From Bacteroidota bacterium (lineage in GTDB: Bacteria; Bacteroidota; Bacteroidia; Flavobacteriales_D; Crocinitomicaceae), in the NCBI GenBank assembly GCA_016866415.1, contig VGML01000017.1:1-19067 (forward strand): a DNA stretch of 19,067 bases. Direction: 5' to 3'. Shown one piece after another: positions 5,873 through 13,906 of the stretch. Position 1 is the stretch's first letter. Each line of letters starts with the position of its first letter. The notes beneath the pieces are model-generated. The model saw only the letters and a list, made by a program, of their open reading frames with translations, was not told where the DNA came from and searched no databases. A program made the position numbers and the translations under genes.

Positions 5873-7795
5873 ATGTGTGGAATTACAGGATTTATTGATT
5901 TCAAGAATACTAGTTCGATGGAATCGCTGGTTGAAATGAAAAATTCACTTCATCATCGAGGGCCAGATGGAAGCGGAACAGAATTGATTCAAGCCGAATT
6001 CGCAACAATCGGTTTAGGTCATAGAAGGTTGTCAATCATTGACTTAACTGAATTTGGCAAACAACCCATGAAATTCAATGAATTTTGGATTTGCTACAAT
6101 GGCGAGGTATACAATTATCAAGAAATTAAAAATGAGTTAATCGAACTTGGTCATCATTTCACAGGAAATTCTGATACGGAGGTCATTTTACATGCTTATG
6201 TGCAATGGGGTTCTGATTGCATTCAACGTTTCATTGGCATGTTTGCGTTTGTGATTTACAATGAAAAGACTCAAAACGTTTTTTGTGCAAGAGATCGGGC
6301 AGGTGTGAAGCCTTTTTTCTATTATTACGACCAAGATTTATTTCTTTTTTCTTCGGAATTAAAAGCGTTTCACAGGCACCCAAATTTCAAGAAGAAACTA
6401 AATAAATCAGCTGTTTCTGCTTTCATGCAATATGGGAATGTGCCGACACCTTACTGTATTTTTGATAATTGTTGGAAACTCAAGCCTGGACATTATTTGG
6501 AGTTTAATTGTGCTTCGAAAAATCAGTTGAATTTGACTCCAATTAATCAAAAGAAATATTGGTCCGTTTACGATTCTTATAATCTGCCTAAAAACATGAT
6601 CTCTTTTGATGAAGCTAAAAAAGAAACCGAGCAAATTTTAACTTCGGCATGCAATTATCGGATGGTTGCCGATGTTCCGGTTGGTGTATTTTTAAGTGGC
6701 GGTTATGACAGTACTTCTGTTACGGCATTGCTTCAAAAAGATAGAACGGAAAAGTTAAAGACATTCACCATAGCTGTTCCGGATATCGGCTTGAACGAAG
6801 CACCCTACGCGAAAGATATTTCAAATCACTTGGGAACAGATCACACGGAAATTAGTTGTTCGCAGAAAGAAGCGATTGAGTTAATTCCGGACTTGCCTTT
6901 TTATTATGATGAACCATTTGCAGATAGTAGCGCAATTCCGACGACTTTAGTCAGTAAAGCGGCAAGGAAACACGTAACTGTTGCCCTTTCTGCTGATGCG
7001 GGTGATGAGGTATTTGCAGGATACAATCGCTATGACTATTTGCTTCGATTCGGCTCGAAAATGAATAAAATTCCAGGTTTTGCTCGTGGATTGATAGCTG
7101 GTTCAATGGATGTCATTCCTTCTGAAAAGATTCCAATTTTAAGAAACAAATACAATTTTCACAATCGCTACGAAAAATTGAAAGGAATTCTCAGAAATCC
7201 TTCGAATGAGAGCATCATGTTGAGCCTTAGTCAGCAGTTTACGGATAAACAAGTTCGAGAATTATTACTTGGTCAATTTAATTCTTTGAAAACAGCTTAT
7301 GATTCAACTGAATTGAAAAATGAATTTTATTCTCCTTTGAGTTATATGATGGCCATAGATTATGAAACGTATTTGGTTGATGACATTCTGCAAAAAGTAG
7401 ATCGGGCGACGATGACAGCAAGTTTGGAGGGTCGTGAACCTTATCTTGATCACCGAGTTATTGAATGGGCGGCCCGCTTAACAGATGATTATAAATACCA
7501 TAACGGAGAGAAAAAGTATATTCTCAAAGAAATTGTTCATCAATACGTGCCCAAAGAATTGTTGGATCGACCAAAAATGGGATTTGCAATTCCGATTGCT
7601 AGTTGGTTATCAACTGATTTACGTGACTTGGTTGAATCTTATATAAATGAAAAAACAATTTTATCACAAGGGATTTTCAACTGGAACGAAGTAAATAAAA
7701 TCAAAACTGCTTTTTATAAAGGAAAAAAAGAATACGATGTGAAAATGTGGTATTTGTTGATGTTTCAAATGTGGTACGACCGTTGGATGAACTAA
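5873..7795 (+). CDS. asnB: Asparagine synthetase (glutamine-hydrolysing), AsnB-like amidotransferase
   Basis: This 640-residue enzyme has the two-domain AsnB layout. Residues 1-220 are the class II glutaminase: Cys2 is the nucleophile exposed after Met1 removal, with HHRGPDG near 27-33, RRLSIIDL near 51-58, and YNGEVYNY near 75-82. Residues 240-600 are the ATP-pyrophosphatase synthetase domain, with the PP-loop SGGYDS at 275-280 and SADAGDEVFAGYNRY further on. It makes asparagine, or in many surface-polysaccharide loci amidates a sugar acid, using glutamine nitrogen. The ATG at 5873 is fixed by the need for Cys2. Its stop overlaps the start of menC (TAATG). A role in free asparagine or in glycan amidation cannot be decided from the sequence. 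Confidence 0.92.
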   Translation: MCGITGFIDFKNTSSMESLVEMKNSLHHRGPDGSGTELIQAEFATIGLGHRRLSIIDLTEFGKQPMKFNEFWICYNGEVYNYQEIKNELIELGHHFTGNSDTEVILHAYVQWGSDCIQRFIGMFAFVIYNEKTQNVFCARDRAGVKPFFYYYDQDLFLFSSELKAFHRHPNFKKKLNKSAVSAFMQYGNVPTPYCIFDNCWKLKPGHYLEFNCASKNQLNLTPINQKKYWSVYDSYNLPKNMISFDEAKKETEQILTSACNYRMVADVPVGVFLSGGYDSTSVTALLQKDRTEKLKTFTIAVPDIGLNEAPYAKDISNHLGTDHTEISCSQKEAIELIPDLPFYYDEPFADSSAIPTTLVSKAARKHVTVALSADAGDEVFAGYNRYDYLLRFGSKMNKIPGFARGLIAGSMDVIPSEKIPILRNKYNFHNRYEKLKGILRNPSNESIMLSLSQQFTDKQVRELLLGQFNSLKTAYDSTELKNEFYSPLSYMMAIDYETYLVDDILQKVDRATMTASLEGREPYLDHRVIEWAARLTDDYKYHNGEKKYILKEIVHQYVPKELLDRPKMGFAIPIASWLSTDLRDLVESYINEKTILSQGIFNWNEVNKIKTAFYKGKKEYDVKMWYLLMFQMWYDRWMN

Positions 7796-8859
7796 TGGAA
7801 ATTTCAGTCGAAAAGTTAGACCTTCAATTCAAAAAACCGAGCGGAACCAGTAGGGGAGTGCTCTATTCAAAACCATCTTGGATTATAAGGTTAGTTGATT
7901 CAACTGGAAAGTCAGGAGTTGGAGAATTTAGCGTGATTCCTGGTTTATCAATCGATTTTATAGACGAAGCGTCGTATGAATTTCAAATTCAGAAAATGCT
8001 TGATTTTTTGAGAGTAATTTTAATTCATCCAATTCAATATCAAGAGATAATTGAGAAAGTTAATGCTGAATTTCGCAACTTTCCATCGCTCGTTTTTGGT
8101 GTTGAGACTGCTATCCTTGATTATATGAATGGAGGAACAGGATTGATTTTTAAAAATACGTTCGCGATTGGTGAATCTGAAATACCAATCAATGGTTTGA
8201 TTTGGATGGGAACCAAGGCCGAAATGAAGAATCAAATTCAAGAGAAACTCAAACTTGGTTTCAAAACAATAAAACTTAAAATCGGTGCAATTGCAATTGA
8301 AGATGAGTTGGAATTGATTACTGAGTTGCGTAGCGAATTAAATTCGGATCTAATTACCATTCGAGTGGATGCCAACGGAGCGTTCGATGAATCTAATGTT
8401 AGAGAAGTTTTGAAAAAGTTGAAACTACTTGAAGTTCATTCAATTGAACAACCGATTCAGGCTGGAAATTGGGAACTCATGTCTGAACTGTGCAAAGAGA
8501 ATACCATTCCAATTGCCTTGGATGAAGAATTAATTGGCATTTTCGAGAAAGAACGAAAAATGGATTTATTTGATTTAATAAAACCACAATTTATTATCTT
8601 AAAACCAAGCTTACACGGAGGAATTATTGGTTGTTCAGAGTGGATTGAATTAGCAGAGGAACGAAATATTGGTTGGTGGATGACATCCGCTTTGGAATCT
8701 TCAATTGGATTAAATGCAATCGCCCAATTCACCGCAAATTACTCCATCGAAATTCCACAAGGTTTGGGAACAGGCGGACTTTACACGAACAATTTACCTT
8801 CAGATTTGGTTATAGAATCAGGTTATTTAAAAAGAAGTATCAATGACATTGAATCCTGA
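7795..8859 (+). CDS. menC: o-Succinylbenzoate synthase (menaquinone biosynthesis)
   Basis: This 354-residue enolase-superfamily enzyme starts at the ATG at 7795, which shares one base with the asnB stop; the longer in-frame start at 7747 lies inside asnB and is rejected. MenC dehydrates SHCHC to o-succinylbenzoate. The catalytic set is complete in this numbering: KLK at 160-162, metal ligands Asp192 (RVDANGAF), Glu218 (SIEQP) and Asp243 (ALDEELIG), and Lys270 (ILKPSLHGG). The C-terminal IGLNAIAQFTA and QGLGTGGLYTNN are typical of Bacteroidota MenC. A dipeptide epimerase is the main alternative. It overlaps msrB by 17 nt. No other men gene is nearby. Confidence 0.85.
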   Translation: MEISVEKLDLQFKKPSGTSRGVLYSKPSWIIRLVDSTGKSGVGEFSVIPGLSIDFIDEASYEFQIQKMLDFLRVILIHPIQYQEIIEKVNAEFRNFPSLVFGVETAILDYMNGGTGLIFKNTFAIGESEIPINGLIWMGTKAEMKNQIQEKLKLGFKTIKLKIGAIAIEDELELITELRSELNSDLITIRVDANGAFDESNVREVLKKLKLLEVHSIEQPIQAGNWELMSELCKENTIPIALDEELIGIFEKERKMDLFDLIKPQFIILKPSLHGGIIGCSEWIELAEERNIGWWMTSALESSIGLNAIAQFTANYSIEIPQGLGTGGLYTNNLPSDLVIESGYLKRSINDIES

Positions 8860-9217
8860 AAATTGGAATCAACTTTCTTCCGAAGAACGTTACGTAATAG
8901 AGAAGAAAGGAACGGAATATCCTTTTACGGGATTTTACGATAAGTTTTATGAGGCAGGCACCTATGTTTGCAAGCGCTGTGAGTCCCCACTTTACACTAG
9001 TGAGAGCAAATTTAATTCTGGTTGCGGTTGGCCTGCATTTGATTCAAACATTGAGATGAATATTGAGCGTGTTCTAGATGCAGACGGAAGAAGAGTTGAA
9101 ATTATTTGTCGCAACTGCAAAGGTCATTTGGGTCATGTATTTGAAGGAGAAGGATTTACGGAAACCAACACAAGGCATTGTGTCAATTCAATTTCGATAA
9201 AGTTTATTCCATATTAA
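8843..9217 (+). CDS. msrB: Peptide-methionine (R)-S-oxide reductase MsrB
   Basis: This 124-residue cytoplasmic enzyme repairs methionine-R-sulfoxide in oxidised proteins. Two CxxC pairs (Cys43/Cys46 in YVCKRCESPLY and Cys89/Cys92 in IICRNCKGHLGHVF) bind structural zinc. The catalytic Cys113 lies in RHCVNSISIKF, and FNSGCGWPAF at about 57-66 is the conserved substrate-side loop, with Cys61 as a possible recycling cysteine. It has no signal peptide, unlike many flavobacterial MsrB paralogues. The start lies 17 nt inside menC, so translation is probably coupled. Its stop overlaps the convergent transglycosylase gene by 4 nt. Confidence 0.96.
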   Translation: MTLNPENWNQLSSEERYVIEKKGTEYPFTGFYDKFYEAGTYVCKRCESPLYTSESKFNSGCGWPAFDSNIEMNIERVLDADGRRVEIICRNCKGHLGHVFEGEGFTETNTRHCVNSISIKFIPY

Positions 9218-10167
9218 CGAGCTGAGCAAGCTGAGATTTCATCACATTGTTCGTAAACCATATCGTGCAGTATCAACTGCGCTGCAAGTGCTAACTGAGA
9301 ATAATTTTGAGAATTATTTCCAAATCCACCTGCAGTATTTTGCCACATGTCAAGGATAATTTGTTGTGAACCGATTTTTGGTTGGATTTTATTCATTACT
9401 GCGGCTACATTTCCTGCTCCTGCATGATAGACATGTAGAACGAACAAACGAAACCACAAATCGCTCTCATTGTACGCCAAATTGTGTTTATCAAGTATTT
9501 TTCTGGCCTCTGGAATGCAAACTTTACTCAAAAGTCTTGCAGATCCGTAAGCACAACGTTCAAAGTCTTTGCGCTCGTCGACAGTCGCATTTACTGTTAG
9601 TCCCTGTGCTCTTGCAACATCCGGCATTAATTGAAAAGCTCCGTATGCACCTGAAACTGATTTTTTAAGTTGCCCTGGACTTTCGATCAAAAGAATTGCC
9701 TGCGCATACCATGGATCAACTCCAAATTTTTCGAAAGCTGCAACTCCTTTTGAAAGAGAAGGATACACCTCTTTGAATTTATAAAAGTCATTTTTACCAG
9801 TGGTGACAAAAACCTTCTCATTTTGATCAATTCCGAACTCAGTTTTCAGTTTCGTTTTCAGTAAACTTTTTTGTTCTTCGGTTTGTAAGTTCCAGTCTTT
9901 GATGGCCATTTTTTTCAAAACAACACGATTCGAAGCCACATTTACCAAACAAGAATCTGGAGACAACAACATAATCTGTTTCCAAAATTGAGGTTGAGGA
10001 AGTATGTCCCAACGATCCTGAAAAATAGATTCGGCATGCATAATCGTGCTTACATTTTTTTCCTTTTTCACCATGATTTTTTCATTTGCCCAATTGTTGA
10101 GTGGTTGCGCATACATGTAAGATATTAAATTAATTACTAAAAATGAACAAAATAGGTTGAAACGCAT
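9214..10167 (-). CDS. Secreted lytic murein transglycosylase, SLT domain
   Basis: The 317-residue protein begins with a signal peptide (MRFNLFCSFLVINLISYMYA, probable cleavage near residue 20). A region of about 120 residues with no family I recognise follows. The SLT lysozyme-like domain starts at about 150: AILLIESPG with catalytic Glu162, GAYGAFQLMP at 173-182, and YHAGAGNV at 247-254. Such enzymes cleave the MurNAc-GlcNAc bond of peptidoglycan to give 1,6-anhydro ends and act in the periplasm. No LysM repeats are present. Cys73, Cys205, Cys217, Cys308 and Cys314 could form disulfides after export. It converges on msrB and diverges from yidD. Confidence 0.9.
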   Translation of the reverse strand: MRFNLFCSFLVINLISYMYAQPLNNWANEKIMVKKEKNVSTIMHAESIFQDRWDILPQPQFWKQIMLLSPDSCLVNVASNRVVLKKMAIKDWNLQTEEQKSLLKTKLKTEFGIDQNEKVFVTTGKNDFYKFKEVYPSLSKGVAAFEKFGVDPWYAQAILLIESPGQLKKSVSGAYGAFQLMPDVARAQGLTVNATVDERKDFERCAYGSARLLSKVCIPEARKILDKHNLAYNESDLWFRLFVLHVYHAGAGNVAAVMNKIQPKIGSQQIILDMWQNTAGGFGNNSQNYSQLALAAQLILHDMVYEQCDEISACSAR

Positions 10168-10262
10168 ATAGAATTATTTCGTTTAAAATTAAACTTGAAA
10201 CGATTGAATTGATTAAGTGTTACGAATTAGTTTGTAACATTGTATTGTGGAATATCCTACCG

Positions 10263-10511
10263 ATGAACTATTTCTATAAAATTTTTAGTTTCCCATTAAT
10301 TATCTTAGTTAGATTTTATCAATTAGTTATTTCTCCATTATTTCCGCCTTCTTGTCGGTACACCCCAACCTGTTCACAATACATGATTGAAGCTTTAAAA
10401 ATATGGGGTCCGTTCAAAGGAATTTGGTTAGGAATTAAACGAATTGCAAGTTGCAGACCTGGAGGTGGTTATGGGCACGATCCAGTGCCTCAAGGTAAAT
10501 CAAGAAGTTAA
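10263..10511 (+). CDS. yidD: YidD membrane protein insertion efficiency factor
   Basis: From the ATG at 10263 the product is 82 residues, the usual YidD size. Recognisable are the N-terminal amphipathic/hydrophobic segment (PLIILVRFYQLVISPLF), the cysteine motif SCRYTPTCSQYMIEAL, and the C-terminal RIASCRPGGGYGHDPVP. YidD assists insertion and folding of inner-membrane proteins with YidC. In many bacteria it sits between rnpA and yidC; here it stands alone. A longer TTG-started frame from 10209 adds residues absent from the family and is not used. The 3' end overlaps the convergent helicase gene by 12 nt. Confidence 0.95.
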   Translation: MNYFYKIFSFPLIILVRFYQLVISPLFPPSCRYTPTCSQYMIEALKIWGPFKGIWLGIKRIASCRPGGGYGHDPVPQGKSRS

Positions 10512-13500
10512 GATTTTCCAGCCTCTTTGATCATAAATCTTTATTAAATGGGTAAAATCTTCAAGGTCTTTTGCTTGTTCCAATATGTCTAAAACATGTA
10601 TTTCATACAATTGTAATTTTTTAAATTTATTTTCTTCAATCATCGCAAACCACTGTTTTAATAGTTTAACAGATTCATTTTTTGTTTGAGGAAAATCAAC
10701 ATATTTGACTGAACTAAAGAAATGAATTTCTTTTTTGGCTCTTGAAAATAAAACATTCAGTCGTTTTTCTCCACCTATTCGATTAATGGGTCCGAAACGC
10801 ATTTCAAAATTACCTTCTTTATTTTTTCCGTAACCGAAACTAATAATCAATATATCGCACTCATCGCCTTGAACTTGATCTAGCGTTTTGAAAAATAGTC
10901 GATTGGATTCTTCTAAATATTCAATTTGTGATGCGTATCGAGCAGGAATATTTTGAGTAATGGATTTTAATTGTGCTTCCGAGAAGGCAACAACTCCAAT
11001 GCTACTTTCTGCATCAATACGGTCAATTTGTTTTGTAATAAATGAGGCAACTTTTTCTGCTTCATATTCATTGACGCCATCTATGAAAAACCCATTTTCT
11101 ATGAAATGATGTTTAATGCGTTCGTTTTGTGTATGACCAGCATAGTCAAAACAACTAAGTTTATTTTCGTAAAAATGACGATTAGAGAATGAAATCAGCT
11201 CTTCTGATTCACTTCGGTAGTGATTTGTTAGTTCAATGTTATTGAAATGATATTTGGCTTGATGAAAAACACTATGTTCATTATCATTTGATGCAAAGAA
11301 ATACGAAGGATCCATTTGATTTTCATCTCCAGCAATTAAAGTGCGTTTTACGCGTTGTAAGGTTCCAATAGCATTTTTGAAAGGCATTTGACTAGCTTCA
11401 TCTATAATTCCAAGGTCAAAAATTTCAGTTTCAGGAGGAAAGTAAGTGGCAATTCTAAGTGGGTTAGTCATTAGAATCGGTTTTATAACCAACAGCCATC
11501 TTTTAGCCTCGCTTTCGTAAAGTTTACGAAAATTCATGTGTTGTTTCACTTTCCCAAATTCTTTAATCAAAATACTTTTGCCAATTTTAAGTTCGGCTTT
11601 TAGTTTTTGTTCCTCTTTTGTCAATTTACGATATGGGGTTTCAATTAACCTATGATAGTGGTCAAATTTTTCTTTAATCCTAAGTTCGATTTCATTTGAA
11701 TTACTCTTGAATGACTGGATTTTTTGTGTTTCGTGTCTAAGCGCAGCTTTTATCCATTCTTTTTGAATTTGATTTGTCGGAATTTCAAGGAGCCCAAATT
11801 GACTTCTCCACAACGAAATGTAGTATTGATTCAAATATTCCTTTACGCTTGAACATTTTTGTAACTGCTCTCTAATTGACTTAGGTAAATTTTCGATTAG
11901 ATTAAGTTCACACAAAAAGAATTCCTTTTTTGCATTAAGTTTGAAAAGGTATTCTAAGATATTATCTTCTTTGCCGAAGTTAAAAAAATCATTTAGAATT
12001 TTCTTCAAGTTTGAAACTTGTGAATGCGTATTTTTATAATTCAATTTCAAATCATCATTTAAATTGAAGTACCAATTCCATTTTTCGGACGAATGATTAA
12101 TTGTTGAGTCATAAATCAATTTTAAGTCAAGAGTAGATTCAATCCCAAGTTCTTTTAATTCAAGTAAAAATTTGTTTTTTCCTTCCTGAAAAGCAAGTTG
12201 TTTTAACAATTCATCGCAAGTCGAAATTGGGTCAAGTTGCCTTGATCTCACCCATTTTTTCCAAATAAATTTGAATTTTATTCGATCTTTTAGACCTTTT
12301 TTAATTGAAAGACTTTTTAAAAGTTCGAGTTCTTTTTTTGATGGAATCTTAATCCAATGATTCAAACTTCCTTCCCATTTTAAACTGTTCTTTTCAATTT
12401 TAATCGATTCTGCCTGTAATCGAATTATTTTTTGCGGGTTCTTAAAAATTAATTGCCCGTATTTTTCATACATTACTGATGAGAATCGTTGAATTAAAAG
12501 TAATTTCCCAACGAGTTTATCCAGATCATTTATTGTCTCAACTGGATGATAAGGCAAAAGAGAATCGAGAAGTTTTTTACACTCCAAGATTGCAGAAAGA
12601 AATGTATTTTCATTCCATTGGCGATTGAAAATGAGTTTATTCGTAAGTTTGAATTGACTTTCATTAATCGAACTTAAAAGTTGCTCGCTTTCTTTGAATT
12701 CTTCAAATGTTGTTCTTTCAGAGATGATTAGAGAATCAGATTTTTCAATTTTTGAAACAATTTCTTTTATGCTATATTTTGCATTTTTTTGTTTAGAAAT
12801 TAGTTCATTAACAGAGTCTAGAATGGAAAATTTATATTCGAATGCAATTTTAATAACTACATCATCTTTAGATAAATAGTCCCATGTTTTCTTTAAGTCT
12901 TGAAATATTGGTTTATTTTCATTTTTCGAATAATTAACAAGGCAAAATCGATGAAGTCCAGCCTTTTGCAACCTTTTATAAACCGCATCGAGTGAGGCCT
13001 TTTTTTCAGACGACATCAAAATAGAAAGATTGCTATTAAGCGCACTACCAATTGCGTTAACAATTAGTTGGGATTTTCCTGTACCTGGCGGACCATGTAA
13101 GACAATTGAATTTGATCCTACTGTTTCCAATGCAATCTTCTGTTGATGATCCCATTGAAGAATTGGTTTTATTTTCCAATCAAAAATAGAAATTGACTGA
13201 TCTTCTTCTAACATTAAAATTTTAGACAGGTCTTTCGAAGCTTTATTGATTTTTATAATTTCAGATAAATCGCGATAAATTTCAAAACGGTACGGATGAA
13301 AATTACCAATTAAGCAGATGGATTCATCAATTTCCAATCTTGAAGCTTGAATTATTTTTTTAAATTCATTAATTGAATTAATTTCTTTATTGTGATCAAT
13401 TTCAAGCAGATGGATGAGATAGGGGTTTAAAAAGTATTCGCCAACTTCCGTAATGTTGAAACAATTAGCTTCACTTTCGATTTTGAGCTCTTTCAGTAAA

Positions 13501-13757
13501 ATTGGTGCCTCAATGTGATTACCTGAAGAGTCTATTGCTGTTATTAATCCGAACGATTTACACAACGGATTAATACCCGATTCTCTTTCAATTTTCCTAG
13601 CTTTTTTGTAAATGTCTGAAAATGGACTTCCCTTCTCGAAGTTTTCATTGAAAATTAGGGCTTGCCCGTAATCAATCTTAGAAAGAATATCATTTTTCTT
13701 CGAAACAGATTGATTATGAATAAATGAATGAAAATAGTCTTTTAAATTAGTATTCAA
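10500..13757 (-). CDS. Large superfamily 1 helicase-like ATPase (DUF4011/AAA_11/AAA_12 type)
   Basis: The 1085-residue protein carries all the usual SF1 motifs: Walker A HGPPGTGKSQ at 221-230, Walker B IIDEASQMPF at 784-793, motif III AGDENQMDP at 809-817, motif IV NHYRSE at 845-850, motif V VQGDECDILIISFG at 962-975, and motif VI RLNVLFSRAKKEIH at 999-1011. Residues 50-120 (INPLCKSFG, then EAPILLKELKI, then YFLNPYLIHLL) resemble a diverged DUF4011 helicase N-terminal domain. Residues 300-740, between motifs I and II, are mostly helical and lysine/glutamate-rich. No nuclease or DUF3320 tail is recognised. Relatives occur in defence and genome-maintenance contexts; no partner gene adjoins it. 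The only available 5' start is a TTG that lies within a -7 box, and no ATG occurs before residue 182, so the exact N-terminus is uncertain. Confidence 0.82.
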   Translation of the reverse strand: MNTNLKDYFHSFIHNQSVSKKNDILSKIDYGQALIFNENFEKGSPFSDIYKKARKIERESGINPLCKSFGLITAIDSSGNHIEAPILLKELKIESEANCFNITEVGEYFLNPYLIHLLEIDHNKEINSINEFKKIIQASRLEIDESICLIGNFHPYRFEIYRDLSEIIKINKASKDLSKILMLEEDQSISIFDWKIKPILQWDHQQKIALETVGSNSIVLHGPPGTGKSQLIVNAIGSALNSNLSILMSSEKKASLDAVYKRLQKAGLHRFCLVNYSKNENKPIFQDLKKTWDYLSKDDVVIKIAFEYKFSILDSVNELISKQKNAKYSIKEIVSKIEKSDSLIISERTTFEEFKESEQLLSSINESQFKLTNKLIFNRQWNENTFLSAILECKKLLDSLLPYHPVETINDLDKLVGKLLLIQRFSSVMYEKYGQLIFKNPQKIIRLQAESIKIEKNSLKWEGSLNHWIKIPSKKELELLKSLSIKKGLKDRIKFKFIWKKWVRSRQLDPISTCDELLKQLAFQEGKNKFLLELKELGIESTLDLKLIYDSTINHSSEKWNWYFNLNDDLKLNYKNTHSQVSNLKKILNDFFNFGKEDNILEYLFKLNAKKEFFLCELNLIENLPKSIREQLQKCSSVKEYLNQYYISLWRSQFGLLEIPTNQIQKEWIKAALRHETQKIQSFKSNSNEIELRIKEKFDHYHRLIETPYRKLTKEEQKLKAELKIGKSILIKEFGKVKQHMNFRKLYESEAKRWLLVIKPILMTNPLRIATYFPPETEIFDLGIIDEASQMPFKNAIGTLQRVKRTLIAGDENQMDPSYFFASNDNEHSVFHQAKYHFNNIELTNHYRSESEELISFSNRHFYENKLSCFDYAGHTQNERIKHHFIENGFFIDGVNEYEAEKVASFITKQIDRIDAESSIGVVAFSEAQLKSITQNIPARYASQIEYLEESNRLFFKTLDQVQGDECDILIISFGYGKNKEGNFEMRFGPINRIGGEKRLNVLFSRAKKEIHFFSSVKYVDFPQTKNESVKLLKQWFAMIEENKFKKLQLYEIHVLDILEQAKDLEDFTHLIKIYDQRGWKILTS

Positions 13758-13762
13758 ATTTA
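13755..13762 (-). promoter_or_regulatory. TAAATTTG box at the helicase 5' end
   Basis: On the minus strand TAAATTTG is a perfect TAnnTTTG match whose last three bases are the apparent TTG start codon of the helicase. It is either the promoter, with the true start further inside, or a chance match; no -33 TTG is seen. Confidence 0.25.
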
Positions 13763-13829
13763 TTTTTTAACTATTGGATTAGCGAATTTAAAAAAAAAGC
13801 AACCATTGTAAGAATTCCTCGTTTCAATT

Positions 13830-13859
13830 TTGATATGATTTTCAAAATAAATATATTTG
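13830..13859 (+). promoter_or_regulatory. Promoter of the giant PKD-repeat gene (TTG-N19-TATATTTG)
   Basis: TTG at 13830-13832 (within TTTTG) is followed by a 19-nt spacer and TATATTTG at 13852-13859. This matches both the -33 and -7 elements of the Bacteroidota housekeeping promoter and is the best promoter in the window. A start near 13865 would leave a leader of roughly 40 nt before the ATG at 13907, with no Shine-Dalgarno sequence, as expected for this phylum. Confidence 0.65.
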
Positions 13860-13906
13860 TGAATACGTCATTTTTGAATTTTATTACATCTTTTACAAGA
13901 ACTTTT

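Noticed and set aside
7747..7794. Upstream in-frame start for menC
   Set aside because: It lies within the asnB coding region and adds 16 residues foreign to MenC; the ATG at 7795 overlapping the asnB stop fits better.
10209..10262. TTG-started N-terminal extension of YidD
   Set aside because: The extra 18 residues are not part of YidD, and the ATG at 10263 gives the family's normal length.
13758..13906. Possible small RNA between the helicase and the giant gene
   Set aside because: The 149-bp gap is explained by promoter elements and a leader; no terminator hairpin or conserved RNA structure was seen.
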